DNA of 38,992 bases from positions 1-38,992 of the forward strand of contig JABJOY010000009.1 in assembly GCA_018664075.1 (NCBI GenBank), written 5' to 3'. This DNA is from Porticoccaceae bacterium (lineage in GTDB: Bacteria > Pseudomonadota > Gammaproteobacteria > Pseudomonadales > Porticoccaceae). Positions 7,719-17,619 of the stretch are shown one piece after another; position 1 is the stretch's first letter, and each line of letters starts with the position of its first letter. The notes below the pieces were generated by a model. The model saw nothing but the letters and a program-made list of their open reading frames with translations, was not told where the DNA came from and searched no databases. Made by a program: the position numbers and the translations under genes.

Positions 7719-9436
7719 GGTGTTGCGCCCAGTCTGTCCATGGCTTCGACAATGATCGGATGGTCGGGAGCCTGCTGCAGGCCCTGTTGCCAGGTTTTAA
7801 GGGCAGCTTCAGGATTGCCCATCACCCATTGCACCTCGCCCAGATGAGCCGCTATTTCTGGATCCGGAAGCATATCCAGTGCTTTTTGTAGATACTCCAA
7901 AGCCTGTGCCAGCTCTCCTAACTTGAAGAGAACCCAGCCCATGCTATCTATAATGGCTGGATCGCCGGGGTTAAGTAGATAGGCGCGTTTGATCAGACTG
8001 TAAGCCTCGTCCTGACGGTCAGTATGCACCACCATGCTGTAGCCCAGCGCATTGAGCGCAGAGGCATTGTTTTCATCCTGAGAAATCAGGGTGCGCAAGT
8101 CTTGCTCTGCTAGAGCAAAGTTATCCTGCCGTTCGGCGACCATGGATCTGGCGTAGAGCAGTTGACTGTCATTGGGGAAGCTGTTGAGGCCATCAGTGAG
8201 AATTGATATAGCCAGCTCTGGTTTTTGCAGACTGACCAGTAGATTAGATTCGATTTGAAACAGGGTCACTGCCTGTTCTGGTTGTTCCGCTCGCAGACGC
8301 CGCAAATTCTGTCGCGCGGCACTGAGGCCATATTGCTGATTGAGCAGTACCGTAAGTCTGGATACCGCAGGCAGATAGTTACGCCCAAACCGCACCTGGG
8401 AATAATGTTTGATGGCACTGGTAATGTCACCTCTGCTCTCGGTAATGCTGCCCATATGGAACTGTGAGTCGGCACTGAGGCTGGGTCGCTGCGAGGCCTG
8501 GGCAAACAGTCCCATGGCTCTGTCGCTCTGGCCCTGATTGTGCAGTAACAGGGCCAGTAAGAAATTAATCTCCTGGTCAGCCGGATCTTCGAGGCGCAGG
8601 GCTTCAAATTCAATAATCGCCTGCTGCAGGTTTGTAATCGTCAGTAGGCGGGCATATTGCAGGCGTAGCTTGCGATCCTCTGGTCGCCGCTGCAAGGCGT
8701 CACCAATAAGGGCTGCTGCTTCATCAATGCGATCCTGTTGGTGGAGCAGCTGGGCCAGCAATAGCAGGCCTGATTGATTGTCCGGTTGTAGCAGCAGAAA
8801 CTCGGTCACGGTCTGCTCTGCAATCTCCAGTTCAGCGATACTGCGATAGAGAATGGCACTGGCCAGCATGACGAATGGCTGTTGTTCTGCACTCAGGTCA
8901 AGGCTCTGGTAGGCCGCGATTAATGCGTTGGTCTGTGCATCAGTCATCTGTATAGATGTGACCGCCAGGAAAGCATCCACATCAGCTTCCTGGGTGTAGA
9001 GCCAGCTGGCATGGAGCAGGGCATTGATAGCATCTCCCTGTATGGCATAGGCTTGTAGCGCAGCCCGGTGTGCCTCTGGATCCTCTGGGGCAACATCAAT
9101 CCACAGCAGGGCGATTTCCAGGCTGGCATTGTTATCGCGCACATAATCAGCGACCCGGGCCGCCAGTTGGATCACACCTAGATCACGGGTTTGGCGAGCC
9201 TGGACCAGATACTTTTCCAGAGCTAGTTCAAATTGGCTGCGATTCAGTGCGATATCGGCCACCAACAGGTCGTAGAGGCTATTTATAGCAAAGGGTTTGG
9301 CTGGCAGCTCGGGCGCTGCTTCCACTGGTTCAGTTTTCACTGGATCGGCATCTGCAACCTGGTTTTGCGGTGCTGTGGCACAGCCGCCAAGGGTCAGCAG
9401 GTAGGGGAAGATCAGGCAGGAAAAAAGTTTATTCAT
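7715..9436 (-). CDS. Tetratricopeptide-repeat lipoprotein
   Basis: A 573-aa protein with a type II signal peptide (lipobox LGGC, Cys19), so probably lipid-anchored at the outer membrane. Nearly the whole mature part is built of TPR helices, clearest in the C-terminal third (ASALNALGYSMV, PAIIDSMGWVLFKLGELAQALEYLQKALDMLPD and the final WQQGLQQAPDHP). Proteins of this type precede lolB in Pseudomonas and relatives. A scaffold role in envelope assembly is plausible but unproven. It is the first gene of the minus-strand block, divergent from hemA, and its stop overlaps the lolB start by 4 bp. Confidence 0.85.
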   Translation of the reverse strand: MNKLFSCLIFPYLLTLGGCATAPQNQVADADPVKTEPVEAAPELPAKPFAINSLYDLLVADIALNRSQFELALEKYLVQARQTRDLGVIQLAARVADYVRDNNASLEIALLWIDVAPEDPEAHRAALQAYAIQGDAINALLHASWLYTQEADVDAFLAVTSIQMTDAQTNALIAAYQSLDLSAEQQPFVMLASAILYRSIAELEIAEQTVTEFLLLQPDNQSGLLLLAQLLHQQDRIDEAAALIGDALQRRPEDRKLRLQYARLLTITNLQQAIIEFEALRLEDPADQEINFLLALLLHNQGQSDRAMGLFAQASQRPSLSADSQFHMGSITESRGDITSAIKHYSQVRFGRNYLPAVSRLTVLLNQQYGLSAARQNLRRLRAEQPEQAVTLFQIESNLLVSLQKPELAISILTDGLNSFPNDSQLLYARSMVAERQDNFALAEQDLRTLISQDENNASALNALGYSMVVHTDRQDEAYSLIKRAYLLNPGDPAIIDSMGWVLFKLGELAQALEYLQKALDMLPDPEIAAHLGEVQWVMGNPEAALKTWQQGLQQAPDHPIIVEAMDRLGATP

Positions 9437-9531
9437 ACTGTTATTTTCTAGGATAGTTCTAGTTAAGACAATTTTTGTGTAGAAAGTTTATAGCCCATAG
9501 GCAGTAGCATAGCTCAGACGGTTGCTATTCT

Positions 9532-9559
9532 GGATAAATGATTTTCTTTTGATTTATCC
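9532..9559. repeat. 8-bp inverted repeat in the hemA/TPR divergent promoter region
   Basis: GGATAAAT (9532-9539) and ATTTATCC (9552-9559) form a perfect inverted repeat around a 12-nt spacer, midway between the TPR-lipoprotein and hemA starts. It could be an operator or a weak hairpin; neither side has a terminator-like T tract. A -10-like TAAAAT at 9590-9595 lies downstream toward hemA, without a well-spaced -35. Confidence 0.35.
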
Positions 9560-9649
9560 CTCAGTCTCCTTTTGCAGGCGAGACTGGTGTAAAATCCGCA
9601 CCTTAATAAAGCGACTCAGCAACATGCGAAAGGCAATTTCCAGACAGTA

Positions 9650-10903
9650 ATGGGCATTTTAGCATTTGGTATAAACCATAAATCAGCCTCGGTAGATCTC
9701 CGCGGGCGGATTGCTTTTGCGCCGGAAATAGTGGTTGAGTCACTGCAGTCTGCCCAGGGCGTTATGGGTGCTGCAGAGATTGCGCTGCTGTCTACCTGCA
9801 ATCGCACTGAGATCTACGTCAGTGGCGACATCAGTGACGAGCAGCTGCTGCGCTGGCTGGCCGAGAGCAAAAACCTTAATATCGAAGAGCTGCAGGACTG
9901 TTTCTACTGCCACCGGGATCAGCAGGCTATCCGTCATATGATCAGCGTTGCCAGCGGCCTGGATTCACTGGTGCTTGGCGAGCCGCAGATTTTTGGCCAG
10001 ATCAAGTCGGCCTATTCGGTGGGTCGCGAAGCGGGCACAGTGGCAACAGAACTGAATCAGGCCTTCCAACAGGCCTTCGCCGCCGCCAAGCGGGTGCGCT
10101 CGGAAACCGCTATTGGCCAAAACCCTGTGTCCGTAGCCTATGCTTCAGTCAGTCTGGCAGAGCAGATTTTTGCTGATCTCAATGCAGCCCATGCGCTGCT
10201 GATAGGGGCGGGTGAGACTATTGAACTGGTTGCCCGGCACCTGCAAGAGAAAAATATCCGTCAAATTACTGTGGCAAATCGCACATTGACCAGAGCTCAG
10301 GAGTTAGCCCAAGACTTTTCTGCTGAAGCTATTCTGTTGTCGGATATTCCCGACTATCTGCACCAGGCCGATATTATTATTTCTTCCACCGCCAGCCAGC
10401 TGCCTATTTTGGGTAAAGGTGCCGTTGAATCGGCCCTTAAAAAGCGCATGCACAAGCCGTTATTTATGGTCGATATTGCCGTACCCCGAGATATTGAGCC
10501 TGAAGTTGAAGAGTTGGCCGATGTGTATCTCTACACCGTGGATGACCTTGAAGAAGTGATTCAGGATAATCTGCGCGCACGTCAGACTGCCGCCGACAAG
10601 GCTCGGGATATTGTTGACCAAGAGGTTGAGAGCTGGTCGACCAAGCAGCGAGCTCTGGCTGTAGTGGATACCATTAAAGCCTTTCGTGACAGTGTAGAAC
10701 TGATTCGCGACAGCGAAGTGGACAAGGCTCTGTCTGCTCTTGAGCGTGGGCAGGATTCGGCGAAAGTAATTAACACATTGGCGCGCAATCTGACCAATAA
10801 GCTGCTGCACAAACCGACTACTCGCCTTAAGCAGGCCGGTGAAGAGGGGCGAGACGATACTATTGATGCCACTCATGAACTCTTTGACCTAAAGAAAAAA
10901 TAA
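9650..10903 (+). CDS. hemA: Glutamyl-tRNA reductase
   Basis: A 417-aa NADPH-dependent enzyme that reduces Glu-tRNA to glutamate-1-semialdehyde, the first committed step of C5 tetrapyrrole synthesis. The catalytic cysteine is in [12 protein letters not shown] (about residue 50), with the substrate-binding [15 protein letters not shown] at the N-terminus. [24 protein letters not shown], the nucleotide-binding [15 protein letters not shown] and the C-terminal dimerisation helix complete the family pattern. It is divergent from the TPR/lolB block and is followed by prfA after 2 bp, the conserved hemA-prfA-prmC operon. Confidence 0.97.
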   Translation: MGILAFGINHKSASVDLRGRIAFAPEIVVESLQSAQGVMGAAEIALLSTCNRTEIYVSGDISDEQLLRWLAESKNLNIEELQDCFYCHRDQQAIRHMISVASGLDSLVLGEPQIFGQIKSAYSVGREAGTVATELNQAFQQAFAAAKRVRSETAIGQNPVSVAYASVSLAEQIFADLNAAHALLIGAGETIELVARHLQEKNIRQITVANRTLTRAQELAQDFSAEAILLSDIPDYLHQADIIISSTASQLPILGKGAVESALKKRMHKPLFMVDIAVPRDIEPEVEELADVYLYTVDDLEEVIQDNLRARQTAADKARDIVDQEVESWSTKQRALAVVDTIKAFRDSVELIRDSEVDKALSALERGQDSAKVINTLARNLTNKLLHKPTTRLKQAGEEGRDDTIDATHELFDLKKK

Positions 10904-10905
10904 CT

Positions 10906-11988
10906 ATGAAAGCATCCATACTGGCCAAGCTTGACAGCCTCTCCGAACGCTATGAAGAAGTGGGCGCCCTGATGAGTGACCCAGATATTATCGGCGACCA
11001 GAATAAATTCCGCGAGCTGTCCAAGGAATATGCTGAACTTGAGCCAGTTGTGAGGTGTTATCTGAGTTTTCAGGAAGTGGTGAGCAATATCGACGAAGCC
11101 AAGGCCTTGGCCAAAGATTCCGATCCGGATATGCGTGCCATGGCTCAGGACGAACTCAAAGAGGGCGAGCAGCAGTTAGAGATGCTGGAGCTTGATTTGC
11201 AAAAGCTACTGTTGCCCAAAGATCCCAATGATCATAAAAATGTGTTTCTGGAAATCCGTGCTGGCACTGGTGGTGATGAAGCGGCCATTTTCTCCGGGGA
11301 TCTATTCCGCATGTACAGCAAGTTTGCTGAAAATTGCCGTTGGAAGGTTGAAGTGATGAGCGAAAGCTCCGGCGACCATGGTGGCTACAAAGAAATTATT
11401 GCCCGCATTGTCGGCACTGGCGTTTATTCCCAGCTCAAGTTTGAGTCTGGTGCCCATCGCGTGCAGCGAGTGCCGGACACTGAATCACAGGGCAGAATCC
11501 ACACTTCTGCCTGCACCGTGGCTATTATGCCCGAGGCCGATGCCCAGGATGCCATTGAAATTAACAAGGGCGATTTGCGGGTTGATACCTTTCGCGCCTC
11601 TGGTTCTGGCGGGCAGCATGTTAACAAAACCGATTCGGCCATCCGCTTGACCCATTTGCCCACCGGCATGGTGGTGGAATGTCAGGATGAGCGCTCTCAG
11701 CACAAAAACCGTGCCAAGGCCATGGCGGTACTGCAGGCGCGGCTGGATTCGGCCCAGGATGATGCTGCCGCCAAGGAGCAGTCCGAACAGCGCAAGAGTC
11801 TGGTTGGCAGCGGCGATCGCTCCGAGCGTATCCGCACCTACAACTTCCCTCAGGGTAGGGTCACAGATCATCGTATCAACCTGACCCTGTACAAACTTGC
11901 CGAGGTTATGGAAGGTTCTCTGGGGGACCTGGTGCAGCCATTGGTTAATGAATTCCAGGCCGAACAGTTGGCCAGTCTGGCTGACTAA
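10906..11988 (+). CDS. prfA: Peptide chain release factor 1
   Basis: A 360-aa class I release factor for UAA and UAG stops. The GGQ loop reads [16 protein letters not shown] (about residues 226-241), the site methylated by PrmC. The anticodon-mimic region [17 protein letters not shown] just before it contains the P-x-T-type tripeptide context expected for RF1. Length equals that of the E. coli protein (360 aa). It is placed 2 bp after hemA and overlaps the prmC start by one base (TAATG). Confidence 0.97.
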   Translation: MKASILAKLDSLSERYEEVGALMSDPDIIGDQNKFRELSKEYAELEPVVRCYLSFQEVVSNIDEAKALAKDSDPDMRAMAQDELKEGEQQLEMLELDLQKLLLPKDPNDHKNVFLEIRAGTGGDEAAIFSGDLFRMYSKFAENCRWKVEVMSESSGDHGGYKEIIARIVGTGVYSQLKFESGAHRVQRVPDTESQGRIHTSACTVAIMPEADAQDAIEINKGDLRVDTFRASGSGGQHVNKTDSAIRLTHLPTGMVVECQDERSQHKNRAKAMAVLQARLDSAQDDAAAKEQSEQRKSLVGSGDRSERIRTYNFPQGRVTDHRINLTLYKLAEVMEGSLGDLVQPLVNEFQAEQLASLAD

Positions 11989-12848
11989 TGATCACCGTTA
12001 CAGATCTTCTGGGGCGCAGTGCCGAGCTAAGTCCAGCCAGCGATAGCGCCCAGTTGGACACCGAACTGTTGCTCTGCCACAGCCTCAATGTAGACCGCAC
12101 TTGGTTAAAAACCTGGCCCGACCATCAGCCCCAGCCGGCGGATATTGCCCAGTTTGAACTGCTATTTAAGCGGCGTCTGAATGGTGAGCCTGTGGCTTTT
12201 ATTATTGGTACCCAGGGTTTTTGGAGTCTTGAACTCTGTGTTTCTCCCGATACATTAATCCCCCGCCCAGAGACAGAACTGCTGGTTGAAACCGCTCTGC
12301 AGCTGGATCTTCCCACTAACAGTCAGGTATTGGATCTGGGCACAGGTACAGGAGCCATTGCACTGGCGCTGGCGGCGGAGCAACCTCTCTGGCAGGTTAC
12401 CGGAGTTGATATACAGCCCAAGGCCTTGGCATTGGCGGAGCGCAATCGGCAGCTGCATCAGCTCGATAATCTGAGTATTTATCAGAGTGACTGGTTTTCG
12501 GCTCTAGCCACAGCCAGACCGCAGCCCGAGACCGGATTTGATTTAATACTGAGCAACCCCCCTTATATAGAAGCAGATGACCAACATCTGTTCGAGGGTG
12601 ATGTGCGGTTTGAGCCAGCCTCAGCTCTGGTTTCCGGTGTTGATGGTCTGGATGATTTAAGACTTGTTATTGGGCAGAGCTGCAGTTTTTTGCGGCAGGG
12701 TGGCTGGCTGATGGTAGAGCATGGTCACAACCAGGGGGCCGCAGTGAGAGAGCTGTTTAGCGCGGCTGGCTATCACTCTGTAGAGACCCGTGTCGATTAC
12801 AATCGGCTTGATCGCATCAGTCTCGGCTGTTTGCCAGAATCCTATTGA
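11988..12848 (+). CDS. prmC: Peptide chain release factor N5-glutamine methyltransferase
   Basis: A 286-aa SAM-dependent enzyme that methylates the GGQ glutamine of release factors RF1 and RF2. An N-terminal helical domain (residues 1-75) is followed by the Rossmann fold with the SAM motif VLDLGTGTGAIALALA and the catalytic LILSNPPYIEA. It directly follows its substrate gene prfA with a one-base stop/start overlap. The 3' end overlaps the convergent MATE gene by 7 bp. Confidence 0.96.
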   Translation: MITVTDLLGRSAELSPASDSAQLDTELLLCHSLNVDRTWLKTWPDHQPQPADIAQFELLFKRRLNGEPVAFIIGTQGFWSLELCVSPDTLIPRPETELLVETALQLDLPTNSQVLDLGTGTGAIALALAAEQPLWQVTGVDIQPKALALAERNRQLHQLDNLSIYQSDWFSALATARPQPETGFDLILSNPPYIEADDQHLFEGDVRFEPASALVSGVDGLDDLRLVIGQSCSFLRQGGWLMVEHGHNQGAAVRELFSAAGYHSVETRVDYNRLDRISLGCLPESY

Positions 12849-14218
12849 GAGGCCCTGCGGATCTTGTCTTTAGAGACCAGATTCCAGCGGTAGAGCATCG
12901 CCAGGCTGGCGATGGATGACGCAATTATCAATCCCGCCCAAAATCCAAACACACCCATGGGCTCTCCCCAGTAGTCTGTCAGCGCCAAACTATAGGCGAT
13001 AGGAAATGCGATGACCCAAAATGCGATAACCTGAATAATCAATGGTCCGCGGGCATCTTTATAACCCCGCAGTGCCCCGCTGCAGGACATTTGCAATGAG
13101 TCAAAGCAGCCCAGAGCAGCGGAGAAAAAGAACAGGCTGGCGGCAATAATCTGGACCTCAGCTTCCGGGCTGAACATCTCGGCAAAGTCATAGCGCAAAA
13201 GAATTTTTATACTGCCGAGAAGCATGGCCAGCAAGAACACCAATTTAAAACCAGTGATACAGATTTTTCTTGCCGCTACAGGGTCCAGCCGGCCCTGGGC
13301 ATGGGATACCATAATGGTCAAAGCCTGACCCACCCCCAAAGGAACCATATAGGCCAGTGAATCCAGATTGTTGGTGATGGCATGGGCACCGAGTACATTG
13401 GCCCCCAGATGGGCGATCAGCATAGGGATAATGGCAAAAAATCCCACCTCAGCGGCAATTGTTAAGGAGATGGGAATACCCAGACGCAAGATGTCGCCGA
13501 TAGCCGCAGAGCTTGGTGCTGAAAACTGCCCGTACAGTTGCAGGTGCTTTAGATTATTGGCCCGACGACCATAGATAATCATGGCCAACAATAAAAACAC
13601 CATTACCACAGTGGTTGCCCAGGCGGCCCCTATGCCGCCCATAGGGGTAAAACCGAGTTTGCCGAATACCAGAATATAATCGAGAATGCCATTGAGGACA
13701 AAGGCCAGACAGTTAAACACCATCACCGGCCTTATATCGCCGATCCCTTCAAATGTAGCGCGAAAGGCGAAAAAAGCCGGAAACATAAAACCGGTAATCA
13801 GATAGGGCAGCAGATAGCCCCGGGCAATGCGATAGACCTCTGGAGAAATATCCAGACGGCCAAGCAGAAAGACTCCCAGCAGTATTGCACCACAGACAAT
13901 CACACCCATTGGCAACGCCAGCCACAGGCCCTGCTGAAACTGAAAGCGCACGCGATCAGTTTTTCCCGCGCCCCAGAAATTGCCAATAATCGGACTGTTG
14001 CCAATCATAATGCCGATGACCAGCAGATTGATCATCGCCCAGATACTGCCACCGAGCTGCAGTGCCGCCAGGTCATCGGCGCTGACCTGCCCGGCCATAT
14101 AAATATCGGTCACAGTCATGCCGACCACAGCAATCTGACCAAGCATCAATGGTCCCGCGAGGCGCAAGAGGACGCCAGCGTCTTGCACAAATGTTGGGGG
14201 TTTAGCGGTAGTTGACAT
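12842..14218 (-). CDS. MATE-family multidrug/cation antiporter
   Basis: A 458-aa inner-membrane protein with about twelve hydrophobic helices in two six-helix lobes. The first lobe starts LAGPLMLGQIAVVGMTVTDIYMAGQ and the second ILRLGIPISLTIAAEVGFFA, both typical NorM/MATE boundaries; AHAITNNLDSLAYMVPLGVGQALT and SCSGALRGYKDARGP are also characteristic. Members expel cationic drugs or metabolites in exchange for sodium or protons. It is transcribed toward prmC and divergent from the DoxX gene. No clear Shine-Dalgarno sequence precedes the ATG. Confidence 0.9.
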   Translation of the reverse strand: MSTTAKPPTFVQDAGVLLRLAGPLMLGQIAVVGMTVTDIYMAGQVSADDLAALQLGGSIWAMINLLVIGIMIGNSPIIGNFWGAGKTDRVRFQFQQGLWLALPMGVIVCGAILLGVFLLGRLDISPEVYRIARGYLLPYLITGFMFPAFFAFRATFEGIGDIRPVMVFNCLAFVLNGILDYILVFGKLGFTPMGGIGAAWATTVVMVFLLLAMIIYGRRANNLKHLQLYGQFSAPSSAAIGDILRLGIPISLTIAAEVGFFAIIPMLIAHLGANVLGAHAITNNLDSLAYMVPLGVGQALTIMVSHAQGRLDPVAARKICITGFKLVFLLAMLLGSIKILLRYDFAEMFSPEAEVQIIAASLFFFSAALGCFDSLQMSCSGALRGYKDARGPLIIQVIAFWVIAFPIAYSLALTDYWGEPMGVFGFWAGLIIASSIASLAMLYRWNLVSKDKIRRASQ

Positions 14219-14291
14219 GCTTGGCTACTATTGTTGTGACTCGCCATTTTGGGTTAATGGGATTGGCAAAGAAAGAAAAATTTGCATGCAA

Positions 14292-14320
14292 TTGACAGGG
14301 TCGGGCAGATAGCTTGTTAA
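14292..14320 (+). promoter_or_regulatory. Candidate promoter of the DoxX-like gene
   Basis: TTGACA at 14292-14297 is followed after 17 bp by TGTTAA (14315-14320). The -35 is perfect and the -10 is weak. It lies about 85 bp before the chosen start of the DoxX gene. A CCCGGCACCGGG palindrome downstream has no T tract on its 3' side. Confidence 0.4.
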
Positions 14321-14403
14321 ATCAGGAATTTTTTCCCGGCACCGGGCTCTAACTCGCGGTAAACAGCATCATCAATCAAATTTATTTGCAAAGGGAATTG
14401 TCT

Positions 14404-15057
14404 ATGCAGGCGCTAGTTGGTTTATTTTATCTATTTGTCGAAAAATTAAAATCTATTGAGTGGCTGGGCCCCTTGGCCCTGCGTCTTTATCTGGCACCCA
14501 TATTTATTGGCGTTGGCGCTCACAAGTTTGCTCATTTTGAAGATATGGTGGCCTGGTTTGGCAACCCGGATTGGGGGCTTGGGTTGCCGGCACCAACATT
14601 AATGGTATTTCTCGCTGCCAGTACAGAGCTGCTCGGCGGTTTTGCTTTGCTACTTGGTCTGGCGACTCGCCTTGCGGTGATACCGCTGATAATGACCATG
14701 GTGGTCGCTGCAGGCACAGCTCATTGGGACAATGGCTGGTTTGCTATTGCCCCGGGAGACCCTGAAACCAGTACCGCCTCTGTGTTGGCCGCGGTGGGTA
14801 TTCCCGCCGCCGAGAGCAGTCTGCAAAATAGCTTCGAAGTGGGTCGTCGCGTCAGTGCGGCAAAAAGCATTTTGCGCGAGCATGGCAATTACAGCTGGCT
14901 GACAGAGAAAGGCAGTTTTGTGGTGCTTAACAACGGAATCGAGTTTGCCGCGACCTATTTAATTATGTTGCTGAGTCTGCTGTTTACCGGTGGCGGGCGC
15001 TGGGTCAGTCTGGACTATTGGTTTGCTCGTTATCTGCGCAGATCTTCTGCTAGCTAA
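14404..15057 (+). CDS. DoxX-family membrane protein
   Basis: A 217-aa inner-membrane protein with about four hydrophobic segments. LALRLYLAPIFIGVGAHKFAHF near the N-terminus and the AASTELLGGFALLLGLATRLAV segment are the DoxX pattern (helix with GxxKF, then a glutamate-containing helix). A non-membrane insertion of about 60 residues (from about residue 115) precedes the last helix. The function of most DoxX proteins is unknown; some are quinol oxidase subunits or act in redox complexes. The frame opens at a TTG at 14386, but AGGGA 9 nt before the ATG at 14404 supports the shorter start. It is monocistronic, ended by a strong hairpin terminator. Confidence 0.8.
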   Translation: MQALVGLFYLFVEKLKSIEWLGPLALRLYLAPIFIGVGAHKFAHFEDMVAWFGNPDWGLGLPAPTLMVFLAASTELLGGFALLLGLATRLAVIPLIMTMVVAAGTAHWDNGWFAIAPGDPETSTASVLAAVGIPAAESSLQNSFEVGRRVSAAKSILREHGNYSWLTEKGSFVVLNNGIEFAATYLIMLLSLLFTGGGRWVSLDYWFARYLRRSSAS

Positions 15058-15078
15058 AACCTGTACTGTTTATTTGTA

Positions 15079-15114
15079 ACCAGCGCTGAAGTTCGCTTCA
15101 GCGTGGTGCTTTTT
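15079..15114 (+). terminator. Intrinsic terminator after the DoxX-like gene
   Basis: A perfect 8-bp stem CGCTGAAG/CTTCAGCG is closed by a TTCG tetraloop and extended by ACCA/TGGT across one bulged G. It is followed by GC and TTTTT. It lies 22 bp after the DoxX stop codon. Confidence 0.85.
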
Positions 15115-15262
15115 AGTTGTGCCGTTTAACTATGTTTTAGCTGCCTTCCATTCAGGATATAGCTACATTTATTCTTTGCAGCGATTTTCTATCAATTCTG
15201 CTACACTCCGCGCCCATATTGGTCAGGACTATTTCTTGAAAAATGTCCCTGGGCAGCAAATT

Positions 15263-16780
15263 ATGAACAATACTGTGGCGATTACTTTGACTGAAAATAA
15301 CTCTGTATCTGAGGCTGTATCTCCGACGGCAAACAACGAGCCGGAAAATAATAGCGATAAACCAAAAGCACCCCGCCGCAAACGGGGTTCTGGTCGCGGG
15401 GGCAATAGCTGGGATATTTCTAAGTTTGTGGTTGAGCCTGTTGAAGGTAAAACCAGATTTCATGATTTTGATCTGCCAGCACCGCTAATGCAGGGGATCC
15501 AGAGTACCGGCTTTGAATACTGCACACCGATTCAGGCGGCTTCATTGCCCCACACCTTAAATGGCCATGATATTGTTGGTAAGGCGCAGACCGGAACCGG
15601 TAAAACAGCGGCCTTTCTGATTAATACCATTACCGATCTGATCAAACACCCAATTGAAGACGAGCGCTTTATGGGTGAGGCCCGTGCATTGATTATGGCG
15701 CCGACCCGGGAGCTAGCTATTCAGATTGCCGATGATGCCACCCAGCTGGTTAAATACACGGATCTTAAAGTCCACTGTCTGGTGGGCGGAATGGATTACG
15801 GCAAACAGCTGCAAAGAATGCAAAAGCACCATTGCGATATATTGGTGGGTACCCCTGGTCGCCTGTTGGATTTTGCCAATAATCGCGACCTGTATTTAGA
15901 TCAGGTTGAAGTGCTGGTTATCGATGAAGCTGATCGCATGCTGGATATGGGCTTTATTCCTCAGGTGCGCCGCTTGGTGCGCTTGACGCCAAAGCGGGAA
16001 GAGCGCCAGTCACTGCTGTTTTCTGCCACCTTTACCCCGGAAATATTACGTCTTTCAGAAACCTGGACCGATAATCCAGTGACTGTAGAGATTGGCGCCG
16101 AGCGCGTGGCGACCGACACAGTAGATCAGAAAATCTACATTACTACTGCCAGTGAAAAGTTTGCCCTGTTGAATAATATTCTGATCAATGATGATGTTGA
16201 TAGCGTTATGGTCTTTGCCAACCGCAGAGATATCTGCCGCACATTGCATGAAAAGCTTAAGAAAAAGGGCTTTAAAGCAGGTCTGCTGTCGGGGGATGTA
16301 CCGCAGAATAAGCGCATGCGTGCTCTGGACTCATTTAAGTCCGGCTCGTTGAAAGTGATGGTAGCTACAGATGTGGCTGGTCGCGGTATTCACGTTGACG
16401 GCATTAGTCATGTAATCAATTACACCTTGCCGGAAGAGCCAGAGGACTATGTTCACCGCATTGGCCGCACAGGTCGCGCCGGTAAAACCGGCACCTCAAT
16501 CAGCTTTGCCTGTGAAGACGATGCATTCCTGCTGGAACCTATTGAAAAACTGCTCGATATGAAACTACCTTGCACTATGCCTGAAGAACATCTTCTGGAG
16601 GAAGTACCCGCACTTAAACCTGCACCTGCTGCCAGGAAAAAAGCACCAGCGGCAAGTAGAGCCTCAGCGGATAAAGAGCCCTCAGCCAATAAAGAGCCTT
16701 CAGCCAATAAAGAGCCCTCAGCGGATAAAGAGCCCTCAGCCCCTAGCAATACAGAGCATGAACAAGAGGCTAAGTCTTAA
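15263..16780 (+). CDS. rhlB: DEAD-box ATP-dependent RNA helicase (RhlB type)
   Basis: A 505-aa helicase. After a basic, low-complexity N-terminus of about 55 residues come the Q-motif region (FHDFDLP, YCTPIQ), motif I AQTGTGKT, motif Ia PTRELA, motif II DEAD in [14 protein letters not shown], motif III SAT, and motif [12 protein letters not shown]. The best fit is RhlB, the degradosome-type helicase, by its N-terminal extension and the [16 protein letters not shown] start; a closely related helicase is possible. The tail carries a tandem [12 protein letters not shown] repeat. The frame is open to 15119, but a TACACT -10 box with a GC-rich discriminator (15202-15207) puts the transcript start inside that stretch, so I start at the ATG at 15263. 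Its end overlaps the convergent cysZ by 11 bp. Confidence 0.88.
   Translation: MNNTVAITLTENNSVSEAVSPTANNEPENNSDKPKAPRRKRGSGRGGNSWDISKFVVEPVEGKTRFHDFDLPAPLMQGIQSTGFEYCTPIQAASLPHTLNGHDIVGKAQTGTGKTAAFLINTITDLIKHPIEDERFMGEARALIMAPTRELAIQIADDATQLVKYTDLKVHCLVGGMDYGKQLQRMQKHHCDILVGTPGRLLDFANNRDLYLDQVEVLVIDEADRMLDMGFIPQVRRLVRLTPKREERQSLLFSATFTPEILRLSETWTDNPVTVEIGAERVATDTVDQKIYITTASEKFALLNNILINDDVDSVMVFANRRDICRTLHEKLKKKGFKAGLLSGDVPQNKRMRALDSFKSGSLKVMVATDVAGRGIHVDGISHVINYTLPEEPEDYVHRIGRTGRAGKTGTSISFACEDDAFLLEPIEKLLDMKLPCTMPEEHLLEEVPALKPAPAARKKAPAASRASADKEPSANKEPSANKEPSADKEPSAPSNTEHEQEAKS
16662..16741 (+). repeat. 18-bp tandem repeat in the 3' end of the helicase gene
   Basis: Four copies of CCTCAGCGGATAAAGAGC-like units run at 16662-16679, 16680-16697, 16698-16715 and 16716-16733, with a partial fifth to 16741. 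They differ at only a few positions (CGG/CCA; CCT/CTT). Being 18 bp long, the units keep the frame and encode SADKEP or SANKEP, so copy number can change without breaking the gene. Confidence 0.92.
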
Positions 16781-17531
16781 CCCCGTAATCCCGGCACCAC
16801 AACAATGTCCCGCCAATAACCGCTGCAGGCAATGCCAATAGATTTAGCAGCGGTATGGCCGAGGCCATCAATACCGTAAAGCCAAAGCCCATTCCCTGCC
16901 ATCTTTTGCTGGCCCCAAGTGCAAGTAGCTGTTGGAAAGGAACCTGATCAGCTTCAGCGCCATAATCCAGATATTGAATCGATAGAGACCAGGCAGCCCA
17001 GGCTCCTGCAATCACAGGTGCCAGCAGATTGATCAATGGCATAAAACTAATGATTAAAGTTACCAGAGCAACAGCTATGGTGCGCGGAATAAAGTAACCC
17101 AACAATTGCAGTTGGCGCACAAAGCTCTGCCAGGCAATCTGTAGTAATGATGTGTTCGATGGACTGTATCCTTCACCCCGTTCAATTATTAAAATCCGCT
17201 CCGCCACCACACCGTAAAATGGTGAGCCAATCAGATTGGCAAAAATTGTAAAGCTTAAGGCATAGATCACCAGTGCCAGCCCGGCAAACAGTAGCCAGAT
17301 GACCCATATCAACCAGTGAAGCCATTCCGGCACCTGACTGATCAATTCCTCCAGCCACCCCCCTAACCACTGACCTGCGGCCAATGTAAGCGATGAGAAT
17401 AGCAGGATATTGATTAATAGTGGGCTGAGTATCAGCCAGCGCACTTTGGAGTGCCAGAGTAGCTTTGCGCCCTGAAGCAGCAATGCTGGCCCACTGAGGC
17501 TACCTATGGGATTTTGGTTTGCAGGATTCAT
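16770..17531 (-). CDS. cysZ: CysZ-like membrane protein (EI24 family)
   Basis: A 253-aa inner-membrane protein, the same length as E. coli CysZ, a sulfate importer that feeds cysteine synthesis. About four to six hydrophobic segments are present, with the family's patterns [28 protein letters not shown], the aromatic [11 protein letters not shown] and [19 protein letters not shown], and a final [24 protein letters not shown]. The frame is open to 17579, but the ATG at 17529-17531 (MNPANQ) gives the standard length. No sulfate-assimilation genes adjoin; cysE is about 20 kb away. The 3' end overlaps that of the helicase gene. Confidence 0.82.
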   Translation of the reverse strand: MNPANQNPIGSLSGPALLLQGAKLLWHSKVRWLILSPLLINILLFSSLTLAAGQWLGGWLEELISQVPEWLHWLIWVIWLLFAGLALVIYALSFTIFANLIGSPFYGVVAERILIIERGEGYSPSNTSLLQIAWQSFVRQLQLLGYFIPRTIAVALVTLIISFMPLINLLAPVIAGAWAAWSLSIQYLDYGAEADQVPFQQLLALGASKRWQGMGFGFTVLMASAIPLLNLLALPAAVIGGTLLWCRDYGVKT

Positions 17532-17556
17532 AAATGAATGGCATTTGCGCAGTAAT

Positions 17557-17586
17557 TTGTCTTGGGGCAAGAATAGCATCTATGCT
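17557..17586 (+). promoter_or_regulatory. Candidate promoter of the AsmA-like gene
   Basis: TTGTCT (17557-17562) and TATGCT (17581-17586) are separated by 18 bp and lie about 35 bp before the start codon. Both boxes are imperfect, so this is only a plausible site. Confidence 0.35.
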
Positions 17587-17619
17587 TTGGTAATCTGTGA
17601 TTAATTTGAGGATTGATAA

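Noticed and set aside
14330-14347. CCCGGCACCGGG palindrome with a T run, as a terminator
   Set aside because: The T run lies 5' of the palindrome on the plus strand, and on the minus strand the hairpin is followed by A, so it cannot terminate either way.
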